Assembly (NCBI GenBank): GCA_026874595.1
Contig: CM049321.1
Span: 2,476,479-2,540,478 of the forward strand
Direction: 5' to 3'
Length of the DNA: 64,000 nucleotides
From: Sipunculus nudus
Lineage: Eukaryota; Annelida; Sipuncula; Golfingiida; Sipunculidae
Positions within the stretch are counted from its first letter, which is position 1. Each line of letters opens with the position of its first letter. Both the position numbers and the translations under genes were made by a program. Shown in pieces: positions 53,014 to 63,700 of this stretch. Under the pieces are notes generated by a model. It was given only the letters and a program-made list of their open reading frames with translations. It was not told the origin of the DNA and ran no database searches.

Positions 53014-53205
53014 ACACCGACAAAACACAACGTGCAACTGACTGGCTGGGGTGTGAACAGTGATTACTGAAGCGTGAGTTCCCCGGCCCCGTGTATAACT
53101 AAGCGGGTTTAAGGGGGACGGCTCCACCTGAATAGATACGGGTTGCCAGGTCTGCAAGATTCAACTTTAAGCGTTAACAATAATTAACTTCTTTAATTTA
53201 CATTT
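53014..53205 (-). repeat. Split direct repeat A2 (192-bp shared part)
   Basis: No difference seen from 55813-56004. Overlaps B1 by four bases (attt, 53202-53205). The unique 146 bp between A2 and B2 (52868-53013) probably belongs to the full-length A repeat and is missing from the truncated A1. Confidence 0.95.
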
Positions 53206-53308
53206 AACGCTCCTATTTAACAAAGAAAACATGGAAAGCGATATGGGCCACAATATGATCCTTTAATTTTCAACCCAACATACAATTGGGCCAAATAATA
53301 AAGGCCCA
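53202..53308 (-). repeat. Split direct repeat B1 (107 bp)
   Basis: No difference seen from B2 at 52761-52867. Its end forms part of the hairpin at 53284-53349. Confidence 0.95.
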
Positions 53309-53349
53309 CAGTTGGCCGCTTGAATGAGCGCCAACTTTATGGCCCAATT
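53284..53349. other. Two-tier inverted repeat between recombinase stop and B1
   Basis: Outer stem AATTGGGCCA (53284-53293) against TGGCCCAATT (53340-53349). Inner stem AGTTGGC (53309-53315) against GCCAACT (53330-53336). It lies just downstream of the recombinase stop at 53361-53363, where transcripts of such elements end or where the circular intermediate joins. Its role is inferred only. Confidence 0.65.
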
Positions 53350-53360
53350 TAATTAAAGGG

Positions 53361-54395
53361 CTATTTGAAGAAATTCAAATAGCAACCTCTGAACGGTGCC
53401 GAGCTTAACCTGCGTTGTAAAGCCATCCGTCTCGCAAAACCAGTTACAACACTGACAGGAGCTTGTATATATCGTTCATATGCATTACTCGACCATCTGC
53501 CTAGCAGCTTGATCTCCCAATCCTGCATACCTGCCGCTGCTGCATCGGTGGCACCACCTCTACGGAAAGAGTGACCACTATATTGGTCAATTTGAAATCC
53601 TGCTAATGCTAATAGCAGCCGAACATGGTTAACAAAAAGAGACTTTGTAAGAATGCATGTATTCTCGAGTTTAAACAACGGTTCATCCTTGTTCGCACCA
53701 TATAGTGAACCTCGTTGATTCATGTACTGCCGCATAGAACACACGGCACAGATGCTTGTCTGAGAGCAGCCGATGTTGATTACGTAGCCACATCTAGCTT
53801 TGTCAGTTTTTGACCCCTTCAATTTTAGAGTCAGATAATACATGCCCTGCTCATTCTGAAGCAAATGTACATCGCCAACTGTTAAATGGTTAGCCCTATC
53901 AAACGAGGACTGCGATGGGACACAAAATTCCGCCGCTCTCAGACATGCAAAATAAGCCAGTGTCATGGCTGTCCAAAACAAATACGAATCATATGACACC
54001 CCTATCTTTTCTCTTAGCTGAAGCAGCATAGAATAAGTTATGGGGAGTTTCTGCTTTGGCGGCCCCGAATCATATTTAAGACCTGCCAATGCCCGCTTTA
54101 GGCGGAATTTGCCTACGAGCGGGTCGCCATATGCTTCTTCGATATGCAAAGATCTCACTGCTGAAAGATAAACTAATATGCTAGAATGTTTGAGACTCCT
54201 ACGGTGCAGGTATGTTACAAACATCAATAATATATCCTCATTAGCTGGTAACGGTTTAAAGTCATATTGATCACAAAACTTAATGTACTGTCTCTGTGCT
54301 GAAGTATATGTTTTTCTGCTGTTTACCCTGAGACCATTCTTGACAAGCTGACAGGCTTCTGCGTACAGAGCACCCGTGACATCTGAAATACACAT
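53361..54395 (-). CDS. Tyrosine recombinase/integrase of the Ngaro-type element
   Basis: 344 residues, uninterrupted. An N-terminal SAM-like DNA-binding half ('YTSAQRQYIKFC', 'YLHRRSLKHSSILVYLSAV') precedes the catalytic half. The full catalytic set is visible: Arg153 in 'CLRAAEF', Lys196 in 'KGSKTDKA', His275 and Arg278 in 'GHSFRRGG', Trp301 in 'GRWSS', and nucleophile Tyr309 in 'YERYI' (Tyr306 is the alternative). A Cys pair (CAVC, 216-219) is seen. The enzyme integrates a circular DNA copy without target duplication, unlike DDE integrases. It is on the same strand as, and 20 nt downstream of, the end of the alternative RNase H frame (54415). It looks functional. Confidence 0.93.
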   Translation of the reverse strand: MCISDVTGALYAEACQLVKNGLRVNSRKTYTSAQRQYIKFCDQYDFKPLPANEDILLMFVTYLHRRSLKHSSILVYLSAVRSLHIEEAYGDPLVGKFRLKRALAGLKYDSGPPKQKLPITYSMLLQLREKIGVSYDSYLFWTAMTLAYFACLRAAEFCVPSQSSFDRANHLTVGDVHLLQNEQGMYYLTLKLKGSKTDKARCGYVINIGCSQTSICAVCSMRQYMNQRGSLYGANKDEPLFKLENTCILTKSLFVNHVRLLLALAGFQIDQYSGHSFRRGGATDAAAAGMQDWEIKLLGRWSSNAYERYIQAPVSVVTGFARRMALQRRLSSAPFRGCYLNFFK

Positions 54396-54494
54396 TATAC
54401 ATTAAATTAAAACTTCAAATCAGCTGATGTACTGGTAAAGGTAATGGCTTAGTCATTTGTGTGTCAGCTGATGGATGAACCAGCCGAAAACGCC

Positions 54495-55829
54495 TCAGGT
54501 CACCTCTGGACAACGCATCCGCGACTTCATTCTTGGCACATGTATCGCCGAACACTCAAAACCGTATGTTGCACATGTAAAGAATAATGCACGCATTAGT
54601 TTCATTATTGCACAGTCTCGTGAGGATCCTTTCTGCAGTACGTGCACCACTGCTTGGTTGTCACAGTGAAACAGGACACGTTTTGTCGTCAACAGCTTAC
54701 CCCATGTTGCCGCAGCTTTTGCAATAGCAAAGAGTTCCCTGTATGCAATTGAATGTTTGGAGTGTTCATCAAGTCTGTCGAATTCCTCATACAACCATGC
54801 ATTACAAAACACTGCACCATACCCGTAATCTGAGGCGTCCGTCCACAAGTGCAAGCAAGCGTTACCTGTCCACTGTTCTTCATAGAACAAACTTTTCCTG
54901 TTCCATCCTGGTAGGTAGCTTAGCCACCACATGATGTCGCTTTTTGCAGCTTTGTTCAGTTTTACACGGTGATGCAGAAACCGTAACTTTCTTGACGCTT
55001 CTATTAAACGACGAGTGAATATTTTACCCGGTTTCACTACACGTGCTACAAATGTTAACTTGCCGATCAGAGACAAAAGATTCCTCTTTGTCAAGCTTCT
55101 AACATGCAACCATTTACGTAACTCTGTTATCGTGTCTTCTACACGTTCGGAAGACATTGACAACTCCATTCTATTGGAGTCTATTATTATCCCTAGATAT
55201 TCGAGCCGTGTAGTTGGTTTTACTACCTTTTCTGGTTGCACAGCAAAACCGAGCTTGTAACAGCATTCTAGCATGGTCTCTAGATTTATATCACACAGAG
55301 GGGTTAACGGAGGGCCGCATGTGAAATAATCATCTAGGTAATGTTCAACCTCAGAGACTCCGTATTTTTTCATAATGAATTCCAGCCCATCTGCATAATC
55401 ATTAAACAGTTTCGGGGAACTTCTAAGACCAAATGGTAACACCAAATCCACATAATATTCACGCACTAAATTACCCGAAGAATCATGCTTTTCCCACGTA
55501 GATCCTAATAGTTCCCAGTCATCCGGGTGCACTACTATATGTTTGAAGGCATCCCTTAAGTCTAACTTCGCCATGAGGGTGCCTTGACCATAGCGCTTCA
55601 CAACGGAAGTTATATCGTCGATTGTTATGTACCGAAGCGAATGTTCGTCAGAAGGAATAAAGTCATTTACGGACTGGCCCGGGGGCCATGATAGATCGTG
55701 GATGATCCGATATTTTCCTGTAGAGCGCTTTTTAGGGAATGCGCCCATCGGCGACGCGACAAAGTTTACAAAAGGAGGACTATAAAATGGACCAGCTTTG
55801 CGACCAAAACGCACACCGACAAAACACAA
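54495..55829 (-). CDS. RT-RNase H of the Ngaro-type element, 5'-truncated and frameshifted
   Basis: 444 codons open. RT: 'ASPMGAFPKK' (25-34), 'RIIHDLSWPPG' (41-51), motif A 'AKLDLRDAF' (87-95), 'LPFGLRSSPKLF' (131-142) and catalytic 'YLDD' (164-167). RNase H: Asp331 in 'LWTDASDYGYG', Glu365 in 'YRELFAI' and Asp390 in 'FHCDNQAV'. The methionine at 55829 lies inside repeat A1 and is incidental, because a deletion at 55812/55813 fuses A1 to the middle of the RT N-terminus. Near 54540 the frame shifts: the last RNase H segment, with the fourth acidic residue (in 'NEVADALSR'), is found in another frame that stays open to 54415. This is probably a small deletion. Confidence 0.9.
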   Translation of the reverse strand: MCFVGVRFGRKAGPFYSPPFVNFVASPMGAFPKKRSTGKYRIIHDLSWPPGQSVNDFIPSDEHSLRYITIDDITSVVKRYGQGTLMAKLDLRDAFKHIVVHPDDWELLGSTWEKHDSSGNLVREYYVDLVLPFGLRSSPKLFNDYADGLEFIMKKYGVSEVEHYLDDYFTCGPPLTPLCDINLETMLECCYKLGFAVQPEKVVKPTTRLEYLGIIIDSNRMELSMSSERVEDTITELRKWLHVRSLTKRNLLSLIGKLTFVARVVKPGKIFTRRLIEASRKLRFLHHRVKLNKAAKSDIMWWLSYLPGWNRKSLFYEEQWTGNACLHLWTDASDYGYGAVFCNAWLYEEFDRLDEHSKHSIAYRELFAIAKAAATWGKLLTTKRVLFHCDNQAVVHVLQKGSSRDCAIMKLMRALFFTCATYGFECSAIHVPRMKSRMRCPEVT

Positions 55830-56004
55830 CGTGCAACTGACTGGCTGGGGTGTGAACAGTGATTACTGAAGCGTGAGTTCCCCGGCCCCGTGTATAACTA
55901 AGCGGGTTTAAGGGGGACGGCTCCACCTGAATAGATACGGGTTGCCAGGTCTGCAAGATTCAACTTTAAGCGTTAACAATAATTAACTTCTTTAATTTAC
56001 ATTT
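55813..56004 (-). repeat. Split direct repeat A1 (truncated, 192 bp)
   Basis: No difference seen from A2. Its inner end is the deletion junction with the RT ORF. Confidence 0.95.
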
Positions 56005-56064
56005 TATTCTTTTTTACTAGGCAATCTTTCCTACCCCCCCCCCCCTTCCCTCCAACATGACCAG

Positions 56065-56211
56065 CAGAAGCGGATCCAAGGGAGGGGTCCAGGGGGTCCC
56101 TTTTTCATCCACTGCAAGTTCATCCACTGATGATCTTTTTTAGGGTTTTCACTAGTCCTCCTTTGTTGGACCCCCCCCCCCCCCTTTTCCTAAATCCTGG
56201 ATCCGCCCCTG
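56065..56211. mobile_element. Small inverted-repeat MITE with GCGGATCC ends
   Basis: Left 'aagcggatccaaggg' and right 'cctggatccgcccct' are inverted, with G- and C-rich tracts inside. TGACCAG occurs at both borders (56058-56064 and 56210-56216), a likely 7-8 bp target duplication. It lies between the retrotransposon and the MALSU1-like 5' end. Confidence 0.65.
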
Positions 56212-56339
56212 ACCAGTCACGCCTCTGCACACAAGAAAGACAGGGGTACCTGTACTTGCAATTGGTCATGGGAAGGGGCCAACTTTGTACATCGATGGGG
56301 GTCTGGGATTGTAGTTAATTAACACTAATCGCTACACAT

Positions 56340-56557
56340 TGAACAAAGGGATCAGGAACGAGCAGAGTGTGTAACACTAATAGAATGTCCCGTGAGCGCA
56401 ATGAAAATTGGCTAATTTAGTTGATAAGCAGTGAATGGTCATAATTCTGTCCAATTTATGTGCACTTAATCAGTTGACATGTTCAGCAACCCCAGTCACT
56501 CGAACAAGCATTTTCAACCACTGTCGTAGTTATCTTTGATATTCTCACATGGTTTAG
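56340..56557 (+). promoter_or_regulatory. MALSU1: Probable promoter and 5'UTR exon of the MALSU1-like gene
   Basis: A strong donor (TTTAG|gtaagt) at 56557/56558 pairs well with the acceptor at 57071-57072. Upstream is 'aaaattggct' (inverted CCAAT, near 56403) and no TATA box. The 5' boundary is not defined. Confidence 0.5.
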
Positions 56558-57072
56558 GTAAGTAACAGCCTAAGGCTTGGCTGATATGGCCGCCTCATAG
56601 TTTGTGTTAGCTGTTACATAATGCGGGTTAAGAACACAACCCTGGAGGTTAGACCCCAATTGTACGAAGCCTATTAAATACACTCTACCGGAAGTCAGGT
56701 CCCAGTCAAAGGAAACACCCTTTGTGTTATTCTTTTGTTTATAAATTTATTTTTCTTGATGAAAAGGTCCTCATTTCATGATAACTGTTTCTACAACTGT
56801 ATTTGGAAAATACTGGTGCATTTGTAAGAAAAATAAATAATTAATACAATATGTGATGTTATTGCTGTGTGTTTCCAATAATTACTTAACTGTTATGAGA
56901 TGATGCTGTTATTCATCATGCTCAAATTAATGAAAATAGTTGATTTTTAAACCTTTTTAAAAAATGTTCTTATATATTTCATATTCACAGACTTAAACGT
57001 ATGTAGAATGACATAAAATTTATGCTGTTTATTACTTTGAAAGAGTAAATTTTAAAATTTATGTTTTTGTAG

Positions 57073-57752
57073 GTGATATGAAGGAACAGTCAACATGAAT
57101 CAATATATATCCGGGTCCTGGAGTAAGCTGAGATGCCTTCTGCCACACAGATGTTTCAATGTTGGAACAATAAGACATTGTCACAAAACACATCTCCATC
57201 TTCTTAAAACAAATACATTTACAACAGCCAGAAGCAATGGACAGAACTTTCTCAGAAGTAAACATATTTCTGGCACAAAAGGATGCCTTAGTCATGTTTC
57301 ATACAGAACACTTAGCTCTGGGTCAAATGAGAAGGAAAAAGATAATACAGCTGCAAGTGATGAGGAGGAGCTTATCAGTTCTTTAAAGAAGGATCCAGAG
57401 ATAAAGAATCTCCTGAAGGAATTCCAGAGTGATTTTGGATACAGTGATTCACAACCTGACCAGTCTGTAAAGGATGACTCTACTAAGAATGAACAAAGCA
57501 GTAGTAGTGGTGAAGTTAACGAGAAGGTATTAACAGCGACAGAGGAAGCCCAGGATGATGACATCATCGACTTGTCCGAGTATGCTGAAGATATGGAGGA
57601 TAAGGTGACTCCATCTAGTGACAAAGTAGTGGACTACTACAAAGCGCAAGAGAAAATTTTAGAAGCTGAGCTGGAACAGAAGTATTATGAAGACGCAGAG
57701 GATATTGTAGAATACGAACCCCCAGAGCGACAAATCCCTATAAGCATGGAAA
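57073..57752 (+). CDS. MALSU1: MALSU1-like first coding exon: presequence and acidic linker
   Basis: The acceptor 'tttttgtag' at 57064-57072 opens the exon, with 22 nt of 5'UTR before the ATG at 57095. The donor is 'GAAA|gtaagt' at 57752/57753, leaving phase 1. Open-frame translation beyond 57752 is intron read-through. Confidence 0.9.
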
Positions 57753-60700
57753 GTAAGTGTCTAAGTGATGTGATTTAATAAAGCTGACAGTAGATTTAGA
57801 AACTCATTGATGTGCATTTTTATTTGGACACAAACTATTGAATTACTTCACTGGCTTGCATGGTGTCAGCTATAGCCAGAAGGCATCTCTGTCGGCATAC
57901 TAATTAATTTATGGAATTGAATAAAATGTTGTAATAGATTTGTTTTGTATTCATTCTATATTTATATGGACTTGATTCAGTAACATCATGAATATTACAG
58001 AATCCTGGATGAACCATCCAATATATCTTTAAGATTGAAGGGAGAACAGAATAAATTTAAGTCTACTATTATTATAAATGTGGTTACAATGTGTAAAAAA
58101 AGTTAATTAAAGTGACTTAAATATTGGAAACTTATTGCCTATGGCCTTAACAAGCAAGACTGTTTAAATGTTTTGAGAGTTCAGAGCAGGCAAGCAGCTT
58201 CTCTTCTACAAATAAATGATAAATGTATCTGAATTGATGTCTTTTTATCAGGGGGCATGATGGGTGTGTATGACATTGAAGACCTGGTGACCCTGCTACA
58301 GAGTGAGAACGCCATCGATATGTGTGTCATCAGGTTACCCCAGCAACTGAACTACGTGGACCACATGGTCATACTGACTGGGCGATCGTTCAGACATCTT
58401 AAAGCTATGGCTGACAACATTAAATGGCTGGTAAGGGAAATCATTTATCTGCTGTCCTTTGAAACCAAATTCTCTGATATTAGGCATTCCCCAGTCCAGT
58501 CAGGGACATGGTTGGTTACATCCAGCGAAGCTGTTACAAACACGACTCAGGGCCCTCCTGCTTATTAAAAGGTCTAGTGGGTTAATTTAAAGTGACACGA
58601 TACTTGTAAGCAATGAGGCGGCATCAAAAATGACGAAAATATTTGCTTCCTCATGGGGCCTTATAATGCGATCCTCAGAGTCAGAAAACCAGGCACTCTG
58701 GCAGGCCAGTGATCTGGCCATAATGTCAGAGGGCAGTTCTGGCGCTATATCACACCATCTGATTCCAAGTGCAAGTCTGAGTCCAGGGATTGCAAGTGTA
58801 AGTCCTGATGTCAGAGTCCTTGAAGTCTGAGGCCTTGTCAACCTTGTCTGATTATGAGTCATTTGGAAACCAAGTCCAAGTCAGAATCCAAGTCCAATCA
58901 AAATTTCCTTATTAAAAGAAATTAAAATAAAAATTTTGGATTATCACATGTATTTTTATTTTAGATAAAATATGCTTTTTTTTAATGTCCAATTACACTG
59001 AGGTCCTAATGGAGAGCTAAAGCTTGGTAAATTTATTCTTTTCTTTAATATTCTGTTATTAGTATGAACATATGTTTTTATAGTATATGACAGTACTTTT
59101 CTATTGGACTCTTGATGGGCTTGGCCTGATTTCTCGAGTCCTCATTTATGAGGCTGTGTTCAAGACCGAGTCCCCAAAATAATAGACTCAAGCCCTACAT
59201 TACTGGTTATGTCCCTGGAGGACTACAGATGACAAGTTATAGTAAGCACAGATTGATCTCCAAGAGAAATTACTGGCATACCAAGGTGTTTACAAGCAAG
59301 CAGTGGTAGGAATTGGTTAAATTATATTTGATGATTGACAGATAAAAACGACTGATGATGGATTAATTATTGATTTTTCAATGTGCCATCTATATTACTG
59401 TGAATTATGCTGTATAGAATTATACCTTAAATATTGACCAAGTGAATTCAGTCTGCCTTTTCATTGCCCTGAAATGTCAGTAATGACTGTTGACTCATTT
59501 GTTGCAAAAGATTAAGTTTTAATGCTGTTCCCTGTTTTGTACCCAGTCTTTTTTGTATCTCTAACAGAATAAGAATAGTTTACTGGGATAATATAACCTC
59601 TTTGGATGTGCATACATAACCGTTTGTGTTTTATTACGTAAACATAATTGTGAGCTGTTTCTGTTTTAATGAGAATTTTCTCTGTTAAAGTTTATATGCC
59701 AGAGTAAGCCAACTAAAAATTTTCCCTTATTGGGCCCATTATCGCCCATCCCGCCTCACTCCCGTGTATCTAGGTCACACTTCCGTTTCATGTAATCACT
59801 TTTTCGATGGTGTCCGGAAGAGAACTGGGAGGGAGAGCTGTTTGTAATACATTCACAGGGAGGGAATTGGGGGGATTGATTATGTAAAATTGCAATCAAT
59901 TTAATTTGAAAGATTATTAAAGAAAACACTCACTGTTCAATATAATCGATTATTTGTCACTCGAATACAAGAGAGCTTACAGGATCTTAGATATGGGGAA
60001 CAGGTAAACAGGTGTAGACTTAATAAATTACTCTCAAAATTGTTATTATAGGGAAGAAATTGGGAAAACCAAAATCTCTCTCTGCTGTTTGTTATTAAGT
60101 TTATATTTGTTATTATTCCATTGCCAGTTTTTGTTAAGTTGATAAAGAGGGGGCGCATGTGTAAAGGGAGAGATATACAAACTCAGAAATGCTCCAAAGT
60201 ATATTTGTTGTCCCATAGTTCAGGTAATATACTCAGTGACACTGGCATTTAATTCCTGAATTAAAGGGACCCATTCTCATACGTGGTATGTCAAATATAC
60301 ATGGAATAGAGTATTTTTCTCCTAAAAATATTATGGTATCTGCCAGTATTACATTCTAAAAGCATTCGCTTATTCCTGTACACAAATGGAAATAAGCTTG
60401 AACCGGGTGCTTTCAGTGGGGCAAACAAACATAGTGCACACCACCTCGTGTGATTAGACCTCTGGTCATGCGGTGTTGATATGATAAGAAACATGCATGG
60501 ACTGTTTTTACTCAGACGCAGAACCACAATAACATATAAAAAGGTGAATTGAAAATAGTAAGTCTGTGTGTCGGGGTGGTTTTGTTGGGAATACTTTGGT
60601 ATTAAGTTATACAGCATTTCAAATGATTAAGTGTCTTTGAAACTGTCAACACACTGTGTATGAGTGATATACAAGTGATGATATTGCTCATACTCAGTGT

Positions 60701-63700
60701 GCTGACAGTTTCTAAGCCATTTTAGTGTTTGAAAAAGGTGCCTTTACTTATTAACACAAATTTTCAGAATTGGGAAGCACACCTATACATTTACACAAAC
60801 ACACCAGGAACAAAATAACTGAATGAATCTTTTTTAACACCCACTCTCAGAAACACATACATAACAAGATGAATTGTTTTTGCACAGTACAAGAAGAAGA
60901 GGAGAAGAGGTGACCCTCACTCTGTAAAGATAGAAGGTTTGGGCAGCAGGGATTGGCTGGCATTGGATCTAGGTAAGTAGTCTTCTTACCACCCACCAGG
61001 GGTAATTTCTATTCAGTTCAAAACTCTTCCATGGCTGGGACTACTTGTCTCAACTTTTAAACTTTAAGATAAAAATTAGTAACCTTTCAGTGAAACACCT
61101 TCTGTTTACATGTCACATGCACATGCTTTCAAAATAATACTTATTCTATGAAGTCCTTATCATAAAAACACCCATGTTTATGTAATTTGCTTAATTGAAA
61201 CAATTCTTATACAGTGTGTTTTAACAGACTATATGACCCTCTTCCCTAATGTTTACCTACACCAGTGGTGTATTCAGAACCCTCAGTACATTGTGTGTCT
61301 GATTCTGTGCAGTGTAAGCAACTTAAAGCAAAAACTACTGAATTTTGCAGAGGGTTAGAAAAATATCTAAGAAAGAATCCACATAATTTTGGATCAGTTA
61401 ACCTGGATCTCTTTTAAGGATTATACCATTGTATACTGAAAACCATCCGTCTCATAGGTATTATGGTCAGCATTTGTAAAGCAAATGAACAGATGAACCG
61501 GTGTTACTGGTGCATTACATTGTGCACAACATGTGAAATTTTGATTAGGAGTTTCTGGTAGGGGTATCCAGGAAGTGATAAGTCTACACACATCCAGTTT
61601 GCAGCTTAAATCGTTATTTATATTGTGAGGAAAATTTATTTAAAACTTAAAATTGTGAAAAAAAGAACTTTTAATATCAGAATGCTGCAAGGAATGATAA
61701 ACTGGACACAAAATGGATATTATCTGTTTTTAAAGCTGAAACAGGCTAAACATACAACCAGGGATACCTGAATAACCAGGTATGGTAAATTTTGAAAAAA
61801 AAAAACCATTGCCCACTCTTGTATTCAACAGTTGAACGGTAGACTGGACTTTTTGAGAGATAGTATAGGTAACTTTGGCACTGAGATGGCAGAATCAGCT
61901 GTGAAAACATTGCTCACTTGGCATTTTAATTGGACTGATATTGCCTACTTGAGTGGTAACAGTAGTCCTGTAAAAAAACTTCCCTGTCCATTAATGTGCA
62001 TATAATTTTTATTGTGCACAGCTGGTAATATTAACATAAGTGTTTGAGAGCAGAATTAAGACCAGAATTATATCAGTAATTCAGTATACATGCTTGGAGA
62101 CAAAACATACTCAGCAAAAAAAACGCACTCAACAGTTGGTCAGGTTTAATTTAAGACCATCATAAATGTATAGGTACAGCATTGTATAAATACAACCAAA
62201 TGTTTTCTAAACCAAATTTTTATGCTCCCGCCACAAAGTGGCCGGGGCATATAGATTTACCCATGTCCCTCATTCCGTCCTTCTGTCCTTCCATCCTTCC
62301 GAAATCAAACAGTTGTACGGACTTTATTTCGCAATGCCTGCAGATATTGGCTTGATTTTTGGTGTGTGGGCAGATAATGACCAGTTACAGATCGAGTTTG
62401 CGTATCGCCCAGGTGGACCTACTTTTGATTGTTTTACAGCCTTTTTAAGCCCTCAGCTCATAGGCTGATGGGCTATTGTCATCACCCAAGCTGTCCTACT
62501 GTCCCTCCGTCTGTCTGTCTGTCCGGCATCTGTCCGTCCCGTGTCCGTTCACTTTTACATTGTGAGTGGGATATCTCTAAAAGGATTCACTGTTGGAATT
62601 TTATTTCATCAGTGAAGATGTATATCGATAAAATCTCGATCAAGTTTGAAGATGGGTGACCTTGACCCATTTTTCTATATTTTAGAGCTGATTATAGAAA
62701 AATACTCAGAAGCTTATATCTCAGGAACCATTGTGCGGATTTTCACAAAACTTACTGTGATCATTGGGAGTGATGGTCTGTACATGTTGCACAATTTTGG
62801 TGGCACCACATACAATTTCTTATTTTTTAATGAATTTTTATTGGATTTTTTAATTTGGCCATTTGTGCAGGATATCTCCAAAGGTATTCAACACAGGAAC
62901 TTCATTTCTTCAGTGCTATTGCATGATATTTACAAAATCTTGGTCAAGTTCAAAGATGGGTGATCTTGACCTACTTGCAAGGTCACAGAGCTTAGTATGG
63001 AAAAAACTTAGGAGCTTATTTCACAGGAAGCATTTGGGGGATTGTTATGAAACATGGTATATACTTCTCCAATTTAAATTTATAACTGGTTATTAGCTTT
63101 TGCTAATATTCTAGTTTCGCAATGCAATGCTTACAGATACTGGCCTGTTTGGTCTGTGGGCCCATAATGACCACTTACAGATCGAGTTCGCGTTTCGTCC
63201 AAGTTGACCTATTTTTGACCATATGACAGATCCTGAACATAGAAAATTTCATGAAAGACATTTTTATGAAAAATGCACATGTATGGACTTTTTTCACAAT
63301 GCCTGCAGATACTGACCTGATTTTTGGTGTGTTGCTTGATAATGCCCCGTTACAGATCGAGTTTGCATTTTGCCCTTGTTGACCTACTTTTGACCATACG
63401 ACACCTCCTGAACTTAAAAATGTTACAAAATGTAACAAATATTTCTAATTTGCTCCAGGCCGGGGCATATGAGTCGTTCCGACACATCTAGTATGTACAT
63501 TTTTCAATCTTCCATGGGGTGTCACTGTATGAGCTTCTTAGACTGTCATTGTCAGAGGGGCAAAGGTGTCATTACATTCAATTAAATACTAAATTTAAAT
63601 ACCAGCAAATCTACATTTATTTATCATCAAAAGTGTAAGACACTGTAAAAAAATTTCAGTTTTATTGAGCAAGTATATATCAGAGCCAATTTTAATTTAT

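Larger units (their letters stand above)
52761..56004 (-). mobile_element. Ngaro/DIRS-group tyrosine-recombinase retrotransposon, 3.24 kb, internally deleted
   Basis: Read on the minus strand: A1 (56004-55813), RT-RNase H (55829-54495), tyrosine recombinase (54395-53361), B1 (53308-53202), A2 (53205-53014 plus a unique part to 52868), B2 (52867-52761). A1 equals A2 and B1 equals B2: the split direct repeat layout of Ngaro-type elements. These insert through a recombinase and leave no target duplication; none was seen. Gag, part of A1 and the RT N-terminus are gone. The element lies between the divergent 5' ends of TMEM41A and the MALSU1-like gene. Confidence 0.9.

Noticed and set aside
52776-53157. 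Two overlapping 84-111 codon minus frames
   Set aside because: They lie in the A2/B repeats of the retrotransposon and share only the repeat-encoded MCFVGV start with the RT frame. No protein family is apparent.
58431-58568. C-terminal part of the open frame 58257-58568
   Set aside because: It lies beyond the gtaagg donor. The RsfS domain continues in the exon at 60888.
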